Source of the DNA: an uncultured Eubacteriales bacterium
GTDB taxonomy: Bacteria; Bacillota; Clostridia; Oscillospirales; Oscillospiraceae
NCBI GenBank assembly: GCA_900549545.1
Contig: URPA01000033.1
Location: 1 to 21,187 of the forward strand
DNA length: 21,187 nt
Reading direction: 5' to 3'
The translations under genes and the position numbers were made by a program. Of this stretch, positions 1 to 7,023 are shown piece by piece. Each line of letters opens with the position of its first letter. The first letter of the stretch is position 1. The notes beneath the pieces were generated by a model. The model did not search any database. It was not told the origin of the DNA and was given only the letters and a program-made list of their open reading frames with translations.

Positions 1-308
1 CCGGGGCGGGTTTGGTTTGGTTGCACCAAAGCCAACCCCCGGCTATGCCGGGGGAGTTGAAAAGCTTTAGCGGGGAGAGAAGAAACAAAAAAAGAATCCC
101 TCAATAAAGCAGAAATGGTTTGCCGACCACACATCTACAATAGAGAGGGATTCCAAATGACAATATAGGGCAGTAATGCAAGCAAGAAACTAAAATAGAA
201 GGGAATTTGCCCCTTTAGGGGCGGCGGGGCGATCAATGCAGACGGTGAAATTGTTCAACGCATCTTCAGATGCTCGCCTGTAAAATGCCCTTCTAGGGCT
301 TAATCAAG

Positions 309-330
309 CCTCCGGCTTAGCCGGAGGTTT
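309..330 (+). terminator. Possible intrinsic terminator
   Basis: An 8-bp perfect GC-rich stem, CCTCCGGC with GCCGGAGG, around a TTA loop is followed by TTTT. The T run is short and the gene it would end lies outside the window or is absent, so the call is weak. Confidence 0.35.
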
Positions 331-430
331 TGACTTGCCTGCGGTAAGACCGAGGAAAACTGGGGGGAGAGCTTCCGGCAAACCGGTGCTCAGGCTTATA
401 CCGGCAAAAACTGCCCCAGCACAGAAAAAT

Positions 431-460
431 TTGAAAAAAATATACGGAATTTCATAGAAT
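431..460 (+). promoter_or_regulatory. Possible SigA-type promoter of the MtaA-like gene
   Basis: TTGAAA (431-436) and TAGAAT (455-460) are separated by 18 bp. A second TATAAT at 478-483 has no good -35. Both lie in the AT-rich leader before the ATG at 520. The spacing and hexamers fit the consensus only moderately. Confidence 0.35.
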
Positions 461-519
461 AAAAAAAGATGTTTACCTATAATTAAAACAACTTAATTTA
501 AAATGAAAAGGTTGACTCT

Positions 520-1563
520 ATGACTTCCTATGAACGAGTAGCGGCGGCGCTGTCCCACAAAGAGGCGGACAGACTGCCCGTTTATCCAATTTTAAGCGGC
601 TGCAACCGCAGACTTGTCGGCGCAAGCTATAAGCAGTGGGCAAACGACGCGCAGCTGTGCGCCGAGAGCTATCTGAAGGCGGCGGAGCTGTTCGAGCTGG
701 ACTGCATCGTGACTTTGATCGACCTGTCCGTAGAGTGTGAGGCGTGGGGGCAGGAGCTGATTTACCCTGAAAACGAGGCCGCGCACCCGAATTACAAAAA
801 CTGCATCATCAAAGAGCTTGAGGACTATGCCAAAATTGAAAAAATCGACTACCGAAATGGTAAGCGCATGATGATGCACCTGGACGTTTGCCGCCGTCTG
901 GTGAGCGAAAAGAAGGGCAAAATCCCAATAGTGGCCTTTGTTTTCGGCCCGCTGGGGACGCTCTCCATGATGCGCAGTCAGGAAGCGCTGTATATGGACC
1001 TGTACGATGACCCGGAGGCGGTCAAAAAAGCCGTTTGGAATGTGGCGGAAACTCTGGCGGATTATGCCGCCGCCCTCTGCGAGCTGGGTGTGGATGCCAT
1101 CATGTGGGACACGCTCTTTTCCAGCGGCTCAATTATGAGCAAGGATATGTGGCGCGATATTGAGGCAGGCCCGATGAAAATGCTCGCGGAGACCGTCCGC
1201 GCCCATGGCGGAATGAACATGATTCACAACTGCGGCAAGCGCATCTATTTTGACGCGCAGATTGAGGCCATCGACCCTGTTGCAATATCTTTCCTGTATC
1301 CGCCTGACGACTGCGCCGATTTTGCGCAGTGCAAGGCAAAGTATGGCGACAGAGTCACGCTGATAGGGGCGGTGCCGCCCACCAACGCCGTGTTTGGCAC
1401 AGATGAGGAGTGGGACGCTATCTGCCGCGAGCAGATCGACGCCATGGCGGCCGGCGGCGGGGTTATACTGGCTACCGGCTGTGAGTATCCCGCCAATGCG
1501 CCTTTTGACAGGGTGTATCGGATGCTCAACATCGCGAAGACATATGGGAGCAGTAAAAAGTAA
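520..1563 (+). CDS. URO-D-fold methyltransferase family protein, MtaA/CmuA-like
   Basis: This 347-residue protein belongs to the uroporphyrinogen decarboxylase superfamily. In the MtaA/CmuA branch such proteins move a methyl group between a corrinoid carrier and a thiol such as coenzyme M, in the cytoplasm. The N-terminal signature (YERVAAAL..KEADRLPV, residues 4-21) is typical. The zinc site of the methyltransferase branch is present: His236-x-Cys238 (IHNCG) and Cys321 in the segment ATGCEYP. ATG 520 is preceded by AAAAGG at 506-511. The gene stands alone and is convergent with the AraC-type regulator. The thiol acceptor and methyl donor cannot be read from the sequence. No corrinoid-binding protein gene is adjacent, so its partner must be elsewhere. 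It is unlikely to act in haem synthesis, because true HemE lacks this zinc triad. Confidence 0.85.
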   Translation: MTSYERVAAALSHKEADRLPVYPILSGCNRRLVGASYKQWANDAQLCAESYLKAAELFELDCIVTLIDLSVECEAWGQELIYPENEAAHPNYKNCIIKELEDYAKIEKIDYRNGKRMMMHLDVCRRLVSEKKGKIPIVAFVFGPLGTLSMMRSQEALYMDLYDDPEAVKKAVWNVAETLADYAAALCELGVDAIMWDTLFSSGSIMSKDMWRDIEAGPMKMLAETVRAHGGMNMIHNCGKRIYFDAQIEAIDPVAISFLYPPDDCADFAQCKAKYGDRVTLIGAVPPTNAVFGTDEEWDAICREQIDAMAAGGGVILATGCEYPANAPFDRVYRMLNIAKTYGSSKK

Positions 1564-1567
1564 AAAA

Positions 1568-1601
1568 AGCTGAGGCTGCCGCGATAGACACAGCCTCAGC
1601 T
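1568..1601. terminator. Bidirectional terminator between convergent genes
   Basis: An 11-bp perfect stem, AGCTGAGGCTG with CAGCCTCAGCT, has a 12-nt loop. Read on the minus strand it is followed by a run of seven T, so it mainly ends the regulator gene. On the plus strand the tail is weaker (AAAGGTTATTTT). Confidence 0.7.
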
Positions 1602-1606
1602 AAAGG

Positions 1607-2803
1607 TTATTTTATGATATTGAAGCGGTACTGCTTGGGCGAAACACCCTCATACCGCTTGAAGACGCGGGAAAAATAGCTCTGGTCGCCAAAGCTGCAC
1701 TCGTTGGCGATGTCAATCAGCGACATGGAGGTGTTTGCCAGCAGCTTTTTGCTGTGGGCGACACGGGCCTGGTTGAGGTAATCTATGATGCCCATGCCGG
1801 TTTCCTACTTGAAAATGCTGCTGAGATACGCCTTGCTGAGGTAGACCTCGCCGGCAATATCCTCCAATGTGATATGCCGCAGACAGTTGCTGCGAATATA
1901 GTCCATGGTCTTGTACACTATATCGGAGTGCTTGACATTGATATAGTCGAAGGAAACGGCCAGAAACTGATCAATGACCTGCGAGAGCCACTTGTTCAGC
2001 TCGTCGACCGAGCTGCATTTATCAATCTGCTGCATATACTCCGTGCTGTACCGGAAAATGTCTCCCACATCGGCGCCGCTGGAGATAACGGCGCGGGAGA
2101 TAATGACAATCAGCTCCAGGGTGCGGGCCTTGATGTCCGGCAGGTTCCCGGCGTGATAGAAGAAAATATGCCCCAGCAGGCGGTTGAGCAGATCCTGAGA
2201 GCCTATGCGGTCCCGCTTTTGAATCAGCTCGGAGAGTTGGTCCTCCGCGGTGAGAATATAATCGTAATGCTCCTTTTCATCCATATATTTATCGCGCATA
2301 TCGTATATGGTATTTAAAAACTGCTGCTGGTCATAGGCGCGGTTCTGGCAGAACTGGCCGTATTGGATACTGCTGGCGGCAGAGGTCATGAGAAGCGCCA
2401 GCTGGCGCACCTGCAAGGTGCTCATGTGAGGGAGAGCCTCCAGCTCGCTCCGAATCTCGGGATACTCCGCGTAACAGGTGCTGTCCTGAATGTCGCCCAT
2501 GACGATGGGCCCGGCTATCATGCCGCCGCCGAGGCCGCCCGAGCTGTCCAAAATGGCGGCGGCGACAAAAATCAGCGCCTTTGGGCAGTAATACACAAAA
2601 TGCCCGTCCCAGCGATATGCCTCGCTGAGACCATAGAGATGGGTGGTCCACTCATTCTTCTGCGGGTTCGGGCATTTGGCGCAGAAGCTGTTTTGACTGC
2701 AATCACAGCAGAACGGCTCCGGAGTATCCGGGAAAAGAGGATGCACATCAATATTTGTCAGAGAATGGAGCGCCTCGCACAGCGCCTGGGTTTCTTCTCG
2801 CAT
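1607..2803 (-). pseudogene. PocR-domain AraC-family regulator interrupted by an in-frame TAG
   Basis: The frame would encode 398 residues. Residues 1 to about 105 match a PocR-type sensory domain (Cys-rich start CCDCSQNSFCAKC, then HLYG and YYCPKAL, then a GGGMIAGPI segment). The C-terminus is an AraC double helix-turn-helix. Codon 333, at 1805-1807, is TAG. It lies directly after the first HTH (LSKAYLSSIFK), and the same frame resumes with ETGMGIIDYL and a complete second HTH ending in SYFSRVFKRYEGVSPKQYR. The family usually has Lys, Arg or Gln at that point, so one base change explains the stop. ATG 2803 is preceded by GAGGAG; an upstream ATG at 2905 would have no role. The gene is divergent from the nucleoside phosphorylase operon, its likely target. 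PocR domains are known sensors of small alcohols in B12-linked pathways. The 332-residue product would lack half its DNA-binding domain. A sequencing error or read-through remains possible. Confidence 0.8.
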
Positions 2804-2887
2804 GATATCTCCTCTCCGTCTGTTCTCCGTAATTTCTTTTGAGTTATGATAACAACTATTTTTTGGCTTGTCAAGGAGTGACGATTT
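2804..2887. promoter_or_regulatory. Divergent control region with an 11-bp palindrome
   Basis: These 84 bp separate the divergent regulator and phosphorylase genes. A perfect palindrome GTTATGATAAC lies at 2843-2853 and could be an operator. No confident -35/-10 pair was found on either strand. AAGGAG at 2873-2878 is the ribosome binding site that fixes the GTG start at 2888. Confidence 0.4.
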
Positions 2888-3631
2888 GTGCAGCCCCACA
2901 TACATTTGGAAGAAAATCTGGCTGTTGCCAACGCAATCCTGCCCGGCGACCCCGCCAGAGTTGAGCGCATTGCGGCGTATTTGGACAATGTGGAAAGCCT
3001 CGGCATGAACAGAGAGTACCGCGCCATCAGCGGCAGCTACCGCGGCGTGCGGATACTGGCCATGTCGACCGGCATGGGCGGGCCTTCAATGGCTATCGCC
3101 GTTGAGGAGCTGCGCCGGATAGGCGTGAGCCGCATGATCCGCATAGGCTCCTGCGGCGCGCTGCAAAGCGGGATAGGCATCGGCGAGCTGATAATTGCGC
3201 AGGCCGCAGTTCGGGATGAGGGGACTTCCGCCGCGTATGCGCCGAGAGCATACCCCGCGGTTTCCGATGCCGGGCTGCTTTTTGCCTGCCGCGAGGCGGC
3301 GGAAAAAGCGGGCTTTAAAACACACACGGGCATTGTGCGCAGTCACGACAGCTTTTATGTGGACAATCAGCGCGAAATCAACGAGACATGGAGCCGCCGG
3401 GGCGTTCTTGCCTCCGATATGGAGACCGCGCCGCTTTTGACGGTGGCGGGGCTGCGGGGCGTCAAGGCTCTGAGCATCCTCAACAATGTGGTGCTCTGGG
3501 GCGGAGATACCTTTGACAGCATCAATTCATATTCCGCGGGCGAGAGCGGCTGCGCCGACGGAGAGAGAAATTCCATCCTGCTGGCATTGGAAACCTTTGC
3601 CGCATTGGATAAAGAGCGGGTGAAAAAATGA
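2888..3631 (+). CDS. Nucleoside phosphorylase, uridine/purine (PNP-UDP) family
   Basis: This 247-residue cytoplasmic enzyme belongs to the hexameric nucleoside phosphorylase family, which splits a nucleoside with phosphate into base and ribose-1-phosphate. Visible family features are LPGDPARVERIA (residues 18-29, phosphate loop), STGMGGPS (phosphate and dimer segment), RIGSCGALQ, the GTSAAYAP loop resembling the GTS.HFAP stretch of uridine phosphorylases, and the DMETAPLL segment that contacts ribose. The start is GTG with AAGGAG 9 nt upstream. The stop overlaps the next start (ATGA at 3628-3631), so the two are translationally coupled. It sits with a nucleoside-type ABC permease, which suggests salvage of imported nucleosides. 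Whether the base is uracil, a purine or something modified is not clear. Confidence 0.85.
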   Translation: MQPHIHLEENLAVANAILPGDPARVERIAAYLDNVESLGMNREYRAISGSYRGVRILAMSTGMGGPSMAIAVEELRRIGVSRMIRIGSCGALQSGIGIGELIIAQAAVRDEGTSAAYAPRAYPAVSDAGLLFACREAAEKAGFKTHTGIVRSHDSFYVDNQREINETWSRRGVLASDMETAPLLTVAGLRGVKALSILNNVVLWGGDTFDSINSYSAGESGCADGERNSILLALETFAALDKERVKK

Positions 3632-4752
3632 TCAGCGTTTATTCGGGAGACAGGTTTATAACTGAGCGCCCATGGCAGGGGCAGGAGATAACAATAGCGC
3701 GGTTTTTGCAGGAAAACGGCCTTCAGATGGATATGCCCTGCGGCGGCCATGGCCGCTGCGGCAAATGCCGCGTGCTTGTGGTGGGAGATGTGCTGCCACC
3801 GGAGGAGAGCGAACTGAAGATGCTCTCTGCCGAGGAGCGCGGGCAGGGCGTCCGCCTCGCCTGCAAGGCGGTGATTTGCGGCAATCAGGTGCGAATCTCG
3901 CTTGCCCGTCAAAAGAAGATAGATGTGGAGACACACACAGCGCTTGAGAATATGATATGGCGCCCGTGGGGCAGGGGCCTCGGCTTATCTGCGGATATCG
4001 GGACTACGACCGTGGCGGCCTACCTGTGGGATCTGGATGCTCACAGACAGCTGGGGGTACGTGCCTGCAAAAATCCGCAGGAGCGTTTCGGCGCGGATGT
4101 GGTGTCCCGCCTGGAGGCCGCTCTTAACGGAAATGGCAATGCGCTCAGGGGCGAAATCTGCCAATGTATCAATACGCTGGCAGGCGAGCTTTGCAGCGGC
4201 TGCGGACATACTCCCGAGGAAATTCACAGCGCGGTCGTCACGGGCAACACCACCATGCTCTATCTGCTGTGCGGCTATGATGTGCATGACATTGCCTTTG
4301 TGCCCTTTGAGGCTGCCCATCGCTTCGGTGAGTTTATGAGCTCGGCTGAGCTGGGCCTGCACATGGCACAGGATTGCAGGGTGTATCTGCCGCCGTGCAT
4401 CTCCGCCTATGTGGGGGCGGATATTTCCTGCGGCCTTCTGGGTGCGGAGCGCGTGCTGGGCGGCTTTGGCTATATGCAGGTCAATTTTTCTCCCGGCTAT
4501 GGATATGACGGCATTACCATCGCCGTGATTGCAAACAACAATCCGTTTGGTTGCCTGCTGATGTCCCTGCTGATGGGCCTGCTGCGCTCCGGCGGCACAC
4601 AACTTAATATCATGACCGAAATTCCCTCCGAGTGGGTGGATATGCTCTCCGCTTTCATCTTTGTGTTCGTGGTGGCGGCCAATGCCGTCCTACTGAAAAT
4701 GCCCGAATGGAAGGAAAAGTGGCTGAGCCGTGAAAGTAGGCAGAGCAAATGA
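3628..4752 (+). CDS. Chimera: ferredoxin/RACo-like N-part fused to an ABC permease C-part
   Basis: Two unrelated families meet in one 374-residue frame. Residues 1-95 are a [2Fe-2S] ferredoxin domain with Cys38-x5-Cys44-x2-Cys47 and Cys79. Residues 115 to about 274 are the first half of an ASKHA ATPase as in RACo-type reductive activators of corrinoid proteins (phosphate loop ADIGTTTVAAYL, then VVTGNTTM, then PPCISAYVGADISCGLLGA). These activators normally run to roughly 550-650 residues. From about residue 277 the text becomes the end of a BMP-type nucleoside ABC permease (NFSPGYGYDGITIAVIANN, PFGCLLMSLLMGLLRSGG, then a last hydrophobic helix). The join is near 4450-4475. The ATPase half lacks its second lobe and the permease part lacks most helices, so neither function is likely. 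The gene overlaps its neighbours at both ends (ATGA). A deletion of several kilobases or an assembly chimera would explain it. Confidence 0.85.
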   Translation: MISVYSGDRFITERPWQGQEITIARFLQENGLQMDMPCGGHGRCGKCRVLVVGDVLPPEESELKMLSAEERGQGVRLACKAVICGNQVRISLARQKKIDVETHTALENMIWRPWGRGLGLSADIGTTTVAAYLWDLDAHRQLGVRACKNPQERFGADVVSRLEAALNGNGNALRGEICQCINTLAGELCSGCGHTPEEIHSAVVTGNTTMLYLLCGYDVHDIAFVPFEAAHRFGEFMSSAELGLHMAQDCRVYLPPCISAYVGADISCGLLGAERVLGGFGYMQVNFSPGYGYDGITIAVIANNNPFGCLLMSLLMGLLRSGGTQLNIMTEIPSEWVDMLSAFIFVFVVAANAVLLKMPEWKEKWLSRESRQSK

Positions 4753-5630
4753 TTTCCGTCTCATCCGTAATCTGCAATATGTTTGCCTCTGCCACGCCGA
4801 TTGCCCTGGGCGGCATCGGCGGCATGTTCGGAGAAAAGAGCGGCATTGTCAATATCGGCCTGGATGGCACAATGCTTTTTTCCGCCTTCAGCGCCGTGGT
4901 CGCCTGCTACTACACCGGCTCCCCATGGCTTGGACTCCTGGCGGGCGTATTGACCGGCGTTCTGATTTCCTTCCTGCACGCCTTCTTCTGCATCACCCTG
5001 AAGGTGGACCATACAATAATAGGGCTGGCTGTGAACATTCTGGCCTCCAGCGCCACCGTGTATGCCTCAAGCAGCATTTTCGGCAATAAGGGCTTCACCG
5101 CCTCCGTGACGAAATTGCCGGATGTGAACATTCCGCTTTTGCGGGATCTGCCGGTGGTGGGCACCTTCTTTTCAAGCGTGTCCATGATCACGCTGACGAT
5201 TATACCTATTGCGCTCATCGGCCATTACCTGCTCAATAAAACCCCGTTTGGCATCCATGTTGTGGCTGTGGGGCAGAACCCACAGGCGGCGTTTGTCGCG
5301 GGCGTTAATGTGCAGCGCACCCAGTACATCGCCGTTATGCTGGGCGGGCTGACCTGCGGCCTGGCCGGAAGCTTCCTGTCCATTTCAAACCTGAGTATGT
5401 TCGTGCGCGATATGGTAAGCGGCCGCGGATTCATTGCCATCGCCGCTATTCTGTTCGGGCGGTACAAACCGGCCGGAATCCTGCTGGCGGCGCTGTTCTT
5501 CGGCCTTGCCGACGCGGTGCAGATTGCCTTGCAGGGGACTGTCCATATTCCAAACGAGATTATTCAGTGCGCGCCCTATGCGCTGACTATCCTTGCCGTG
5601 ACTATAAATGAGGCGAGAAACAAGAAGTAA
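4749..5630 (+). CDS. Nucleoside-type (BMP family) ABC transporter permease, YufQ/NupQ-like
   Basis: This 293-residue membrane protein has about eight hydrophobic segments. It matches the second permease of basic-membrane-protein ABC importers, which bring nucleosides across the membrane with a lipoprotein, a double-domain ATPase and a first permease. Recognisable segments are GGIGGMFGEKSGIVNIGLDG near the N-terminus, the cytoplasmic coupling loop VGQNPQAAFVAGVNV, and FIAIAAILFGRYKPAG. Its length is normal. It starts at the ATG overlapping the previous stop. Its usual partners are missing here: no lipoprotein or ATPase gene is present, and the first permease survives only as the tail of the preceding chimera. 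Unless those parts are encoded elsewhere, the transporter cannot work. Confidence 0.9.
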   Translation: MISVSSVICNMFASATPIALGGIGGMFGEKSGIVNIGLDGTMLFSAFSAVVACYYTGSPWLGLLAGVLTGVLISFLHAFFCITLKVDHTIIGLAVNILASSATVYASSSIFGNKGFTASVTKLPDVNIPLLRDLPVVGTFFSSVSMITLTIIPIALIGHYLLNKTPFGIHVVAVGQNPQAAFVAGVNVQRTQYIAVMLGGLTCGLAGSFLSISNLSMFVRDMVSGRGFIAIAAILFGRYKPAGILLAALFFGLADAVQIALQGTVHIPNEIIQCAPYALTILAVTINEARNKK

Positions 5631-5651
5631 TCCAATAAGGAGAATGCTACT

Positions 5652-6779
5652 ATGAAAACCATGACACCCGGCGAGCGCTTTATGCGCGTTTTGAACTTTG
5701 AAAGTGTTGACCGTATTCCCGTTATGGATTTCGGCTACTGGCGGGAGACAATTGACGCATGGCACAAGCAGGGGCTTCCGGCTGAGGTGGATACCACTGA
5801 AGAGGTGGAGCGCTACTTCGGCTGTGACCGCGGCTTTGAGACAAATCTTGTAAACTACTGGGGGGACAACGGCCCCGTCGGTATTGAATGGCGCGCCTGG
5901 CCCCGCTGGACAAGCGAGGTGGTGGCCGAGGATGAGGACACCATCACCTACGGCGGCGAGGTCGGTTTGATTACAGAGAGCAAGCGCTCGGCGTCCATCC
6001 CGTTTCAGAGCAAGTTCCCCGTGGAGAACATGGAGGATTTTGAACGCCTTGTCGTGAAGCGCTGCATAGGCTCTGACAGAAGCCGCGTAACGCCCAGCTT
6101 TGCCCCCATGCTCAAGCGTGCCCATGATGAAAAGCAGGCCGTAGGCGCGTGGATTGACGGCTTCTTTGCCTGGCCGCGCGAATTGCTCGGCCCTGAGAAC
6201 CTGCTGATGGCCTTCTATGATGACCCGGAGATGCTCCATGTAATTCAAAAGCAGCACGTCCAGTTTGTAAAGGATTGGGTGGATATGGTCTGGGAGCAGA
6301 CCCCGCTGGATTATGTGTGCTTTTTTGAGGATATGGCCTATAACCATGGCTGCTTTATATCCCCCAAGACCTTTGATGAGTTCCTGATGCCCTATTATCA
6401 TGAGCTGGTTGCCTATCTGCGCGGCAAGGGCGTGAAAAAGGTGCTGGTGGATTCCGACGGCAACTCCGTGCAGCTGACCGATAAGCTGGTTGAGGCCGGC
6501 GCCGACGGGCATTATCCGCTGGAGATCAACTCCGGCTCCTTCCCCGAGGTCATCCGCAAGCGCCATCCCAAGCTTGCGCTGATCGGCGGCATCAACAAGC
6601 TGGTGCTGGCCGAGGACCGCGCCGCTATCGACAAGGAGCTGTCAAAGCTGCCCCCGCTGCTGGAGCAGGGCGGCTACATCCCGGCGCTTGACCACCGCGT
6701 GCAGCCCGATGTGCCCATGGTCAACTATCAGTACTATATTGAGCGCAAGCGTGAGATTATGGAGAAGTATTGCTACTGA
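5652..6779 (+). CDS. URO-D-fold protein lacking the methyltransferase zinc ligands
   Basis: This 375-residue protein opens with the family signature (TPGERFMRVLNFESVDRIPV, residues 5-24) and keeps the TIM-barrel outline. Where the MtaA-like protein has His-x-Cys it has Asp267-Ser-Asp269 (VLVDSDGN), and where that protein has the third ligand Cys it has Asp347 in IPALDHRVQPDVP. The zinc triad is therefore replaced by acidic residues. These substitutions look conserved rather than decayed, because the surrounding blocks are intact, which points to a distinct subfamily of unknown reaction. AAGGAG at 5637-5642 precedes ATG 5652. It lies 21 bp after the permease gene and is probably the last gene of that operon, ended by hairpins at 6810-6876. 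It could act on a nucleoside-derived or methylated substrate, but nothing in the sequence proves this. Confidence 0.8.
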   Translation: MKTMTPGERFMRVLNFESVDRIPVMDFGYWRETIDAWHKQGLPAEVDTTEEVERYFGCDRGFETNLVNYWGDNGPVGIEWRAWPRWTSEVVAEDEDTITYGGEVGLITESKRSASIPFQSKFPVENMEDFERLVVKRCIGSDRSRVTPSFAPMLKRAHDEKQAVGAWIDGFFAWPRELLGPENLLMAFYDDPEMLHVIQKQHVQFVKDWVDMVWEQTPLDYVCFFEDMAYNHGCFISPKTFDEFLMPYYHELVAYLRGKGVKKVLVDSDGNSVQLTDKLVEAGADGHYPLEINSGSFPEVIRKRHPKLALIGGINKLVLAEDRAAIDKELSKLPPLLEQGGYIPALDHRVQPDVPMVNYQYYIERKREIMEKYCY

Positions 6780-6809
6780 AATTAAAGGAGTCTCTGATTC
6801 CAGGGCTCG

Positions 6810-6850
6810 AGCCTGTCAAAAAAGTCCCGCAAGGACTTTTTTGACAGGCT
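6810..6850. repeat. Perfect 18-bp-arm hairpin, solo copy of a palindromic repeat
   Basis: Arms at 6810-6827 (AGCCTGTCAAAAAAGTCC) and 6833-6850 are exact reverse complements around a CGCAA loop. The same arm sequence recurs at 8007-8024 and, inverted, at 8275-8289 at the borders of the element described there. Besides being a repeat it may help terminate the upstream operon. Confidence 0.75.
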
Positions 6851-6852
6851 GT

Positions 6853-6876
6853 GCAAGGCATAGCCTTGCTTTTTTT
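6853..6876 (+). terminator. Intrinsic terminator of the nucleoside/URO-D operon
   Basis: A 7-bp stem GCAAGGC with GCCTTGC (loop ATA) is followed immediately by seven T. It directly follows the perfect hairpin at 6810-6850. Confidence 0.75.
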
Positions 6877-6896
6877 ATTTCTTTGAAATTATACTA

Positions 6897-6925
6897 TTGC
6901 TTTGTGTTAAAGAATTATTTATAAT
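6897..6925 (+). promoter_or_regulatory. SigA-type promoter of the phosphate acyltransferase gene
   Basis: TTGCTT (6897-6902), 17 bp, TATAAT (6920-6925). The expected transcript has a leader of about 90 nt, which contains a small hairpin GGGCT/AGCCC near 6941-6954, before the ATG at 7024. Confidence 0.65.
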
Positions 6926-7023
6926 AAAAAGGCGGAGTTTGGGCTCAAAGCCCTAAGTTCCGACGGTATAGATGTTCAATAAACTCGAGCACAATATATT
7001 TCACAATAAAAGGAGGAACAATT

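Larger units (their letters stand above)
1..519. other. Intergenic stretch with several hairpins, no gene seen
   Basis: No convincing reading frame was found. Visible structures are a GC-rich hairpin at 36-54 (8-bp arms, TAT loop), a distant inverted repeat GAATCCCTC at 94-102 with GAGGGATTC at 145-153, a GCCCT/AGGGC hairpin near 287-299 and an 8-bp hairpin at 309-327. A short ATG frame starts at 236 and closes after 15 codons, so it is not called. I looked for cobalamin riboswitch hallmarks, which would suit the downstream MtaA-like gene, and did not see them. The patchwork of small palindromes resembles degraded intergenic repeats, but that is only an impression. Confidence 0.5.

Noticed and set aside
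1..519. Possible cobalamin riboswitch before the MtaA-like gene
   Set aside because: The expected B12-box and surrounding conserved stems were not seen. Only unrelated short hairpins are present.
1607..1795. Independent small HTH gene starting at ATG 1795
   Set aside because: It is in the same frame as the upstream regulator and completes its AraC domain. No ribosome binding site lies before ATG 1795.
1754..2317. 187-codon plus-strand frame opposite the AraC regulator
   Set aside because: It is a shadow of the regulator gene, whose PocR and HTH motifs are clear on the minus strand.
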